From NCBI GenBank assembly GCA_900547585.1, contig URHD01000097.1, positions 1 to 5,779 of the forward strand: a stretch of DNA of 5,779 nt, read 5' to 3'. This document shows positions 1 through 5,158 of this stretch, one piece after another (the stretch's first letter is position 1; each line of letters begins with the position of its first letter). Origin of the DNA: an uncultured bacterium (GTDB lineage Bacteria > Cyanobacteriota > Vampirovibrionia > Gastranaerophilales > Gastranaerophilaceae). The position numbers were made by a program, and so were the translations under genes. Below the pieces are notes generated by a model, which worked only from the letters and a program-made list of their open reading frames with translations, had not been told where the DNA came from and did no database searches.

Positions 1-38
1 CGTGAACGAACTTTTTGAGTGACGATTAGAAAAGGTGA

Positions 39-74
39 GCCTTGGGCGGTTCGCGCAGGCGAATCGACTAAGGC
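39..74. other. GC-rich hairpin at the 3' end of the membrane-protein gene
   Basis: Positions 39-43 (GCCTT) pair with 70-74 (AAGGC). After a 3x3 internal loop, 47-54 pair with 59-66 (8 bp including one G-T) around the tetraloop GCAG (55-58). The stem spans the stop codon of the minus-strand membrane-protein gene. Read leftward, the flank is only a short run of four T within CACCTTTTC, so an intrinsic terminator for that gene is possible but weak. It is more GC-rich than its surroundings and could equally be a dispersed palindromic repeat. Positions 1-38 show nothing else beyond a short plus-strand frame ending in TGA at 20-22, which might be the tail of a gene outside the window. Confidence 0.35.
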
Positions 75-1858
75 GACACTAGATTAAATTGAAATCCCGA
101 AAATGCCGGTTTTTCTTCCGGTAATGGGGGGTTGGGGGCGGTTTTTACGACAAAATTCCTCGGGTCGTCCAAATCTTTCATTGCGCTCATGATGCCGATT
201 TTGCAAGCTTTTTTCTTGATTTCCGTGCTTATGGAGTCCATTGTAAGGAGGAAAAGTCTTGTTGCAACGAACGGAGCGATAAATATACCTGTTAATTCTT
301 TCATTGTGAGGTTTTTAGAGAGTTTCAGCCCCTCGAAAAATCCCGGAATTTCTTTATTCGGGGTATATTTTGCAAGTTTTTTACCGAAAAGGCAGAGTGT
401 GACGATATTTGCAGCAGCGCAGACAATCCCTGCAACAATCTGTTTTGTGCTGTTCAGAGCCGCGTTTGTATCATCGACAAAACTTTCCGCCTTGTCATCA
501 ATTTTTTCAAATGCCGTGAATACTTGTTTTTGGAATACTTTTGCGTCTTCAAGCTGCTGCGGGGAAATTTCAACTTCTTTCAGGGCTTTTTGGAGTTTTA
601 ATTCTTCTTCCAGCCTGTTTTTCCTGAATTCCTGATATTCTTTGAACTCCTGTTTCAAATTGAAAATATCTTTAAAATCTTTTAAAACCTGTTTGTGCAT
701 TTTTTCAGGTTTTGACTCAATTTTTCCGCTGAACTGGAGTTTTTTCTTTTCTTCGTCGCTATGGGCGATGAAATTCCGTTCGTCATTGAGCAATTCTTCT
801 TTTGCCCTGTGGCGTCCGAGCCTTGAGGATTCTTTTGAAAGGCGGACAAGCGGGCCTGCCGCGAGGATTGAGCCGATAATGCCGGCAGGGATTGCGGCTT
901 TTGAAAGATAATCTATGAAATTCCCTTTTTTTAATGCTCCGGTGAGGGCTTTTTTGTCTGCCAGGCGTCCCAGCGAGCGGCTGAGGAGAAATCCGCCTAT
1001 CAATCCGATGCAGCTTGAGGCAATCGCCACCAGATGTATTGCCAAATCAGCGTTAATTTCGTAATTATTCGCTGAAATTTCCAGTTTTTTGATTGCAGAG
1101 AGGATTTTGTCCTTGTCTTTTTGGGCTTTTGTCAGTTCTTCAGGGGTATAGTTGGTTTTTTCAAACGTTTCGTGCTTTTTTTCTTCTGATTTTGTGTATT
1201 CTTTGTGCCAGATTTTGTATTCTTCGTAGCTGTTTTTGAGCTCATTTATGGTTTGCAGAGACTTTTTGTAGGTTTTAACCGGGTTGAAACTTTCTTTAAA
1301 GGTATTATCTGCGGTAATGTCCTCGGGTGTGTCCATGTTTCGGGCGATTTCTTTTGCTTTTTCAATTTGTTCATCCGTGTAAATTACGAAATTTCTCGGG
1401 TCTTTGAGGTCTTGATTTCTTGTTTGAAATCTTGCAACACGCGTCGCCATTTTTTCATAATGAGCGCTGATAAATTCCAGAATACCTGCTCCGATGATTG
1501 CAGATGCACAATATCCTGTGTAGGCAGCGATTTTTGGGGATTTGCCTTTAAAAAGTTTTGAAGCGAGGTAGCCGAGCCCTGTTCCTGCACCGGCTGCAAG
1601 CCAGGCAAAAATACCAAAACCGCTGTTTATTGCGACCATTGCGTTTTCGGATTTGTTAATACTCAACTGATCCATTATATTTACGGCATTGATGAGCGTT
1701 TGCCCGTATTTTTTTGCATTTTTTAGTTCATCCTGCGTGGGCGGATTGGTTTTAAGCAGCTGTTCCTTTTTTGCATCGCCTTTAAGCTGGTCAGTTTCCC
1801 ATTTGTGGTAAGTTGACCAGTTGTTTTTTATATGTGTTAAATTTTTTACTGCTTCCAT
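68..1858 (-). CDS. Triple-repeat membrane protein of unknown function, 596 aa
   Basis: I do not recognise this family. The protein is built from three diverged copies of one unit. Each unit has a charged, probably coiled-coil stretch (about residues 9-65, 205-262, 399-455), then two hydrophobic segments, then a short signature. Signatures are DPRNFV (153-158), DERNFI (359-364) and DPRNFV (565-570), exactly 206 residues apart. Likely membrane segments are about 73-100, 111-131, 271-293, 319-339, 473-491 and 522-538, six in all. There is no cleavable signal peptide. The tail (574-596) is proline-rich. Start is ATG at 1858; the next methionine (residue 62) would cut the first repeat. The ribosome site is poor (AGGT touching the ATG). 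It lies 53 nt downstream of the radical SAM gene on the same strand, so it may be co-transcribed as a membrane partner or immunity protein, or may be an unrelated neighbour. It has no ABC-transporter or protease motif. Confidence 0.88.
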   Translation of the reverse strand: MEAVKNLTHIKNNWSTYHKWETDQLKGDAKKEQLLKTNPPTQDELKNAKKYGQTLINAVNIMDQLSINKSENAMVAINSGFGIFAWLAAGAGTGLGYLASKLFKGKSPKIAAYTGYCASAIIGAGILEFISAHYEKMATRVARFQTRNQDLKDPRNFVIYTDEQIEKAKEIARNMDTPEDITADNTFKESFNPVKTYKKSLQTINELKNSYEEYKIWHKEYTKSEEKKHETFEKTNYTPEELTKAQKDKDKILSAIKKLEISANNYEINADLAIHLVAIASSCIGLIGGFLLSRSLGRLADKKALTGALKKGNFIDYLSKAAIPAGIIGSILAAGPLVRLSKESSRLGRHRAKEELLNDERNFIAHSDEEKKKLQFSGKIESKPEKMHKQVLKDFKDIFNLKQEFKEYQEFRKNRLEEELKLQKALKEVEISPQQLEDAKVFQKQVFTAFEKIDDKAESFVDDTNAALNSTKQIVAGIVCAAANIVTLCLFGKKLAKYTPNKEIPGFFEGLKLSKNLTMKELTGIFIAPFVATRLFLLTMDSISTEIKKKACKIGIMSAMKDLDDPRNFVVKTAPNPPLPEEKPAFSGFQFNLVSP

Positions 1859-1869
1859 ACCTGAACCGA

Positions 1870-1897
1870 GTTATACCCTAATCATATAAAACACCAA
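1870..1897 (-). promoter_or_regulatory. Possible weak promoter before the membrane-protein gene
   Basis: On the minus strand a TTGGTG box (1897-1892) and a TATAAC box (1875-1870) are 16 nt apart. The -10 box matches five of six consensus bases; the -35 box is poor. Transcription would begin only a few bases before the ATG at 1858, giving an almost leaderless message, which could explain the weak ribosome site. The 53-nt gap contains no hairpin terminator, so read-through from the radical SAM gene is equally possible. Confidence 0.2.
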
Positions 1898-1911
1898 GAT
1901 AGATTTTTTTG

Positions 1912-3102
1912 TTAGTTTCGGGAAATTTCTTCCGCATACCTGCACAATCCGTCAGGAGCGTTGATATTTTTGTATTTTTTGTATGCCGAAGCCATGCAGC
2001 CTCCTTTGCAGTATGAAAAATATTTGCAGGTTTTGCATTTCATTTCTTTTGCAAGTCTTTTGTTGAAAAATATGTTTTTGAACCTGTTATTCCATATTTC
2101 CTCGAGCGAATCTTTTTTGCAATCCCCGATTGGCTCGCTGCAAGCCTCACATCCAAAGCACAAATAAACTTTTCCTTTTGAATTTATGAAAAGTGTGTTG
2201 TGTTTGTGGCAGATTAAGTCTGGAACCACGCCTGCGGGCGGTTTTTTCTCTTTAATGTAATCATCAGCAAGTGCGCGCAGTTCGCTGTTTTGCACAAAAT
2301 CATAAAATCTGTAATTGAATTCAAAAAAAGTGCTTTTTGCGCTGTTTATGATTTTTGAGGCCTCGCTGATAACCGTTTTGAAATCGGGAAGCATTTTTGT
2401 TTGTTCTTCAAAGCACGGAACGAACGCAGAGATTGAAAATTTGCAAACATTGAACTTGTCGCATAATTTATAAAGCTCAAAAAGGTCAAAATCGTTGTAT
2501 GAAGTGGGAGTGCAGTTAACATTAACCTTTATTCCCAGCTCTGTAAGGGTTTTGATGGCGTTGATTGCTTTTTCATAATTGCCTTTTCCTCTCACTGCAT
2601 CGTAAATCTCCGCGCTGGAGCCGTCGAGGCTGATTTGCACGAAGTCGGTTTCTTTGTTCAGGATTGAGGCTAGTTTTTGGGCTTTTTCGGTGGTTAAAAG
2701 CGTGCCGTTACTTTGCAATGAAACGATTATTCCGCTGTTTTTGAGCTGTTTTAAAAGGTCAAAGATGTTTTTACAAAGGAGAGTTTCGCCTCCGGTGAGG
2801 CTTACGGCGATTGTATTGAATTTTTCATGCAAATCTGTTGCGATTTTTGATAATTCTTCCACGCAAAGGTCGCCGTCCGTGTTATAAAGGCTGTTATCTC
2901 CCTCAAAAAAACAGTGTTTGCAGCGCAGGTTGCAGTTTGAGTTGATTTGCCATGAAACTGTCCAGGGAGTTGAAAATTTGTAATTTTCATCGCAATTTGC
3001 CGCTACAGCCTCAAAAAACTGCCTGTTCACCGTTGGATATTTTTGATTTTGAAAATGATAGGAAAGCACATTTTCAAAATCTTGTTTAAATGATTCCTCC
3101 AT
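1912..3102 (-). CDS. Radical SAM/SPASM peptide maturase
   Basis: Predicted cytoplasmic iron-sulfur enzyme that cleaves S-adenosylmethionine to start radical chemistry on a peptide. Numbered from the ATG at 3102 (396 aa): the cluster motif CNLRCKHC is at 57-64 (Cys57, 61, 64), the SAM-binding TGGE at 103-106, and a complete SPASM domain fills the C-terminus. SPASM cysteines follow the CX9-15GX4C, CX2CX5CX3C, C pattern: Cys298, Gly310, Cys315; Cys356, 359, 365, 369; Cys387. These would bind two auxiliary [4Fe-4S] clusters. Three extra cysteines (318, 321, 328) sit between the halves. The frame can also begin at GTG 3105 or TTG 3123; TTG would overlap the upstream gene by 14 nt. ATG is preferred, though the AAAAGG site (3120-3115) is 12 nt from it and suits GTG slightly better. 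It follows the PqqD-like gene by 7 nt and a small Cys-containing peptide gene, the usual RiPP order. The bond it makes cannot be read from sequence: thioether, C-C crosslink and other SPASM outcomes are all possible. Confidence 0.93.
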   Translation of the reverse strand: MEESFKQDFENVLSYHFQNQKYPTVNRQFFEAVAANCDENYKFSTPWTVSWQINSNCNLRCKHCFFEGDNSLYNTDGDLCVEELSKIATDLHEKFNTIAVSLTGGETLLCKNIFDLLKQLKNSGIIVSLQSNGTLLTTEKAQKLASILNKETDFVQISLDGSSAEIYDAVRGKGNYEKAINAIKTLTELGIKVNVNCTPTSYNDFDLFELYKLCDKFNVCKFSISAFVPCFEEQTKMLPDFKTVISEASKIINSAKSTFFEFNYRFYDFVQNSELRALADDYIKEKKPPAGVVPDLICHKHNTLFINSKGKVYLCFGCEACSEPIGDCKKDSLEEIWNNRFKNIFFNKRLAKEMKCKTCKYFSYCKGGCMASAYKKYKNINAPDGLCRYAEEISRN

Positions 3103-3109
3103 CACAAAT

Positions 3110-3403
3110 TTAGACCTTTTCAATCATCTTTTTTTTCAACAAATCAGAAAAAAGGATATCGATACTCCTGTTCAAAGCGTCAATATCCTTTGTTTCAAAT
3201 AGTTTTTGTGCGTTTAGTTTGATTTTTTCCAGAGAAATCTTTCCATCTGCCATGCTGATTAGAATACTGCTCGAATAGTTTAAAGACCACAGGTCTTTTG
3301 TCCGGTAGTTGTATAAAAACAATGTACCGTCCTCAAGGTTGGGCTCAAACCGCGTCAATACCGAATCACATAGCCTGAAAACATTTTCGCCGGATAGACT
3401 CAT
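3110..3403 (-). CDS. PqqD-like RiPP recognition element protein
   Basis: Small cytoplasmic protein of 97 aa, the usual size of stand-alone PqqD-family chaperones. These bind the leader of a precursor peptide and present it to a partner radical SAM enzyme. Family features seen: a beta-rich N-terminal half (about 15-41, with LFLYNYRTKDLWSLN at 28-42), then the helix and turn equivalent to the family's 'aaaIlellDG' segment (SSSILISMADG, 44-54), then 'ISLEKI' and two C-terminal helices (about 57-70 and 74-95). Similarity is to the fold pattern rather than strong identity. Start is the ATG at 3403, 10 nt after the precursor stop. No clear Shine-Dalgarno precedes it, so translation may depend on ribosomes finishing the precursor, which would keep this partner scarcer than its substrate. 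The end of this gene carries the ribosome site of the radical SAM gene. Position between precursor and maturase supports the assignment more than sequence alone. Confidence 0.87.
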   Translation of the reverse strand: MSLSGENVFRLCDSVLTRFEPNLEDGTLFLYNYRTKDLWSLNYSSSILISMADGKISLEKIKLNAQKLFETKDIDALNRSIDILFSDLLKKKMIEKV

Positions 3404-3413
3404 AGTTTTTCAA

Positions 3414-3596
3414 CTAGATTGCGCACTGATCAATGCCGCAGGTCGGGCCTTTTACCGCACTTTTTGTGAATGAATCAGCTAAAGGAGCTGAAAGATTTTT
3501 TGCTGCGGGAAGATTGAATTTTTCAGCATTTGACTTTGCAGAAAAATTAGTTTGCATTGCACCTTTAATGGCTGCGAGGTTAACACCGTTCAACAT
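3414..3596 (-). CDS. Putative RiPP precursor peptide with C-terminal two-Cys core
   Basis: Sixty-residue peptide, likely the substrate of the PqqD-like and radical SAM proteins encoded next. The first ~50 residues look like a leader: Lys, Ala, Asn and Ser rich, with no signal peptide. The tail is GPTCGIDQCAI (50-60), holding the only two cysteines (53 and 58) and one Asp (56). A Gly-Pro at 50-51 could mark a leader/core boundary, but that is inference. Start is the ATG at 3596, with GAAAGGG at 3611-3605 (8-nt spacer) and a strong promoter upstream. It is the first gene after that promoter, as expected for an abundant precursor. C-X4-C and C-X2-D spacings would permit Cys thioether rings, but the pattern is not a sactipeptide, SCIFF, PQQ, mycofactocin or CX3D ranthipeptide motif that I know. 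It could instead be a small unmodified protein; a frame on the opposite strand here lacks comparable support. Confidence 0.75.
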   Translation of the reverse strand: MLNGVNLAAIKGAMQTNFSAKSNAEKFNLPAAKNLSAPLADSFTKSAVKGPTCGIDQCAI

Positions 3597-3604
3597 AATA
3601 AAAA

Positions 3605-3611
3605 CCCTTTC
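3605..3611 (-). promoter_or_regulatory. Ribosome binding site of the putative precursor gene
   Basis: GAAAGGG on the minus strand sits 8 nt before the ATG at 3596. It is the clearest Shine-Dalgarno in the three-gene cassette; the PqqD-like gene has none visible. This fits high translation of the peptide and weaker, possibly coupled, translation downstream, and it supports the minus strand as the coding strand here. Confidence 0.6.
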
Positions 3612-3643
3612 TCTTTCCTAAGTAACGTGCAAATTTTTTTATA

Positions 3644-3672
3644 ATTATGAAATTAACTTTCGATTTTGTCAA
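3644..3672 (-). promoter_or_regulatory. Sigma-70-type promoter of the putative RiPP cassette
   Basis: Read on the minus strand: TTGACA (3672-3667, perfect -35), a 17-nt spacer, and CATAAT (3649-3644, five of six consensus bases for -10). Transcription would begin near 3637, leaving about 40 nt of untranslated leader before the peptide start codon. The promoter lies between the regulator gene and the peptide gene, so the cassette can be expressed without read-through from the regulator. No clear symmetric operator is visible over it. Confidence 0.65.
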
Positions 3673-3710
3673 TAATTTTTGCTATAAGTGTAATAATTTG
3701 AAAAGAAAGG

Positions 3711-4019
3711 CTAGAATTCAATAAATTTGTAGATAAAATCTATTTTTTCATCGGATAAATCGTCAAGTCCGTTTTTAATCAGTTCAATTTTTTCTTTTTT
3801 AGTTTTTATGTGACCGAATTCGAACAAACTTTTGAGCTCAACATCGAGTTTTTCGGCAATTTTCACGACAGTCGGCATTGACGGGTAATGTCTGCCGATT
3901 TCAATCGCGCTCAGCGAGCAAGTTTCAATATCAATCATTTCCGCAAGTTTTTCCTGCGTGTAACCTTTGGCTTTGCGTATTTCTTTAATACGCCGTCCCA
4001 ATAATTTCTTTTTGTCCAT
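3711..4019 (-). CDS. XRE-family helix-turn-helix transcriptional regulator
   Basis: A 102-residue DNA-binding protein of the Cro/C1 (HTH_3) type. The HTH domain spans about 8-65: RIKEIRKAKGYTQEKLAEMI holds the first two helices, residues 33-42 the recognition region (TCSLSAIEIG), and the MPTVVKIAEKLDV segment (48-60) is the typical family ending before LKSLF. A short Lys-rich linker (71-78) and a C-terminal helix (about 78-101) could serve in dimerisation; there is no sensor or protease domain. The ATG at 4019 is preceded by AAAGGA (4032-4027) with a 7-nt spacer. It lies 114 nt upstream of the peptide gene on the same strand and faces away from the polysaccharide genes, so it could control the RiPP cassette, itself, or the divergent operon. 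Such single-domain regulators often act as local repressors; the target here is inference. Confidence 0.93.
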   Translation of the reverse strand: MDKKKLLGRRIKEIRKAKGYTQEKLAEMIDIETCSLSAIEIGRHYPSMPTVVKIAEKLDVELKSLFEFGHIKTKKEKIELIKNGLDDLSDEKIDFIYKFIEF

Positions 4020-4091
4020 TAAAAAATCCTTTATTGTTATATGCTAAATGATTTTGTCGAGGATTTTAATGGTTAGAGACGCTTAGTTTAG

Positions 4092-4120
4092 TATTAAATT
4101 ATGTAAATAAAATATATAAT
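4092..4120 (+). promoter_or_regulatory. Candidate promoter for the polysaccharide operon
   Basis: A perfect TATAAT (4115-4120) lies 17 nt after TATTAA (4092-4097), a weak -35 match. A competing choice is TTGTAA (4124-4129) with TAAACT (4147-4152), also 17 nt apart. Either would give a leader of roughly 110-145 nt that contains both downstream inverted repeats. The region is very AT-rich, so chance -10 matches are common. Confidence 0.27.
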
Positions 4121-4180
4121 TATTTGTAAAATGCATAGTTTTTATGTAAACTACATGTTGTACACACAGTTGTATGTAAT

Positions 4181-4232
4181 AAACAAAGAAAAGTTGACCG
4201 AGCCATATAACTACTTGCTTTTTTCTTTGTTT
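4181..4232 (+). promoter_or_regulatory. Perfect 12-bp inverted repeat in the operon leader
   Basis: Positions 4181-4192 (AAACAAAGAAAA) are exactly complementary to 4221-4232, with G4193-T4220 as an extra wobble pair. The 5' arm of the following terminator-like stem (4196-4204) lies inside this loop and its 3' arm lies outside. The two stems therefore either exclude each other, as antiterminator and terminator do, or form a pseudoknot. The stem is mostly A-U, so it is weaker than its length suggests. Confidence 0.4.
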
Positions 4233-4261
4233 CAATCCAGTCAAAGGTTCGGTCTTTTTTT
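4196..4261 (+). terminator. Terminator-like stem with T7 tract before the RgpF-family gene
   Basis: GACCGAGCC (4196-4204) pairs with GGTTCGGTC (4246-4254): nine pairs, one of them G-T. Seven T follow (4255-4261). The 41-nt loop is unusually long for an intrinsic terminator. No plus-strand gene lies upstream, so its likely role would be attenuation of the operon's own leader rather than ending another gene. The T tract is immediately followed by the ribosome site, which ends at 4266. Confidence 0.45.
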
Positions 4262-4270
4262 AGAGGAAGA

Positions 4271-5158
4271 ATGAAGAATATATCAGTTTTTGCACATTTT
4301 GATAAAGACAATATAATTGACGATTATGTAATTTACTATTTACAGGCATTAAGGGCGGTTTCTGAAAAAATAATTTTCGTTTCTGATTGTGATTTGGATG
4401 AACGTGAGCTTTTAAAGCTGGATGGAATTGCTGATTTTTATTTGGCGCAAAAACATGGAGAGTATGATTTCGGTTCTTATAAACGAGGGTGGAAAATTGC
4501 TTTGGAAAATGGTCTTTTGGCGGATGCTGACACTCTTACATTTGCAAATGACAGCTGCTATGGCCCTTTTTATTCTCTGGCGCCGTTATATGATGAGATG
4601 AATGCGAGGGGGTGTGATTTTTGGGGGATTACGGGCAATAGAAATTTTCTTGAGGGGAATTTTTATCCCTGCCCTGAATCGAATGACCGGCATGTGCAGT
4701 CGTATTTTATGGTTTTTAAAAAAACTGTGTTTGAAACGGAAGTTTTTGCGGAGTTCATGAAAAGTATAAAGAAAGAAGATGACAAACTTAAAATTATTGA
4801 AAAGTACGAAATTGGTTTGACGAATTTATTGTGCGAAAGTGGTTTTGGGTATTCTTGTTTTTATGATTCGGATATAGGCGAATACAATTTGATGGATTTA
4901 ATGCAGTTTGCGTCAAAAAAGCCGTCTATTTTTATGAAAAAAACATTTTTAAGGATTATTTATTTTATACCTTTATTGCATTGTTTCCTGAATAAAATTA
5001 AATTGAACTATGAATCAGGTATGGTTGTTAGAAATTTGAAAAGAATCAGGCGTTTTCGGGATTTTGATGTCGAATTTTGCAGAAAATTGCTGGTGCGAGT
5101 GCGTTTGAGAGAACATCAAGTGTGTTTACTGGGTAGGTGGATAAGTTATGAAAAATAA
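4271..5158 (+). CDS. Rhamnan synthesis F (RgpF) family glycan biosynthesis protein
   Basis: A 295-residue protein of the RgpF family, found in clusters making rhamnose-containing cell-wall polysaccharides and other surface glycans and thought to act in building or modifying the chain. Family hallmarks in order: SVFAHFD (5-11), HGEYDFGSYKRGW (62-74), NDSCYGP (93-99), CDFWGIT (115-121) and HVQSYF (141-146). After about residue 200 conservation is harder to see; a hydrophobic stretch at 226-240 followed by a basic tail (255-282) suggests membrane association. The ATG at 4271 is backed by AGAGG at 4262-4266, and the typical N-terminal motif begins just after it, so the start is secure. It overlaps wecE by 11 nt and is probably the first gene of a surface-polysaccharide operon that continues to the right. 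A terminator-like stem ends 9 nt before its start. Sugar specificity cannot be read from the sequence. Confidence 0.92.
   Translation: MKNISVFAHFDKDNIIDDYVIYYLQALRAVSEKIIFVSDCDLDERELLKLDGIADFYLAQKHGEYDFGSYKRGWKIALENGLLADADTLTFANDSCYGPFYSLAPLYDEMNARGCDFWGITGNRNFLEGNFYPCPESNDRHVQSYFMVFKKTVFETEVFAEFMKSIKKEDDKLKIIEKYEIGLTNLLCESGFGYSCFYDSDIGEYNLMDLMQFASKKPSIFMKKTFLRIIYFIPLLHCFLNKIKLNYESGMVVRNLKRIRRFRDFDVEFCRKLLVRVRLREHQVCLLGRWISYEK

Noticed and set aside
132..911. Two open frames on the plus strand (132-635 and 642-911)
   Set aside because: They lie opposite the triple-repeat membrane gene, whose internal repeats and signatures show which strand codes. Their products are Ser/Phe-rich, as expected of antisense frames.
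1384..1617. 77-codon minus-strand frame inside the membrane-protein gene
   Set aside because: It overlaps the real gene in another frame on the same strand, with no ribosome site or recognisable motif.
68..1858. Membrane protein as a peptide exporter
   Set aside because: No Walker motifs, peptidase C39 domain, MFS pattern or other transporter signature is visible. Six hydrophobic segments alone do not support it.
3103..3123. TTG at 3123 as the radical SAM start
   Set aside because: It would add seven residues and overlap the PqqD-like gene by 14 nt, placing its start upstream of the only nearby Shine-Dalgarno. ATG at 3102 or GTG at 3105 fits better.
3433..3621. 62-codon plus-strand frame opposite the putative precursor
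   Set aside because: It has no promoter or gene context. The minus strand has a near-consensus promoter, a ribosome site and the expected order before the PqqD-like gene. The frame cannot be excluded on length alone.
4153..4180. TACATGTTGTAC-like partial palindromes as a dyad operator
   Set aside because: The arms are imperfect and short and do not centre on one axis. In this AT- and TG-rich stretch they are not beyond chance.
4120..4311. 63-codon minus-strand frame over the operon leader
   Set aside because: It overlaps the secure start of the RgpF-family gene and the leader stems, and shows no ribosome site or family signature.
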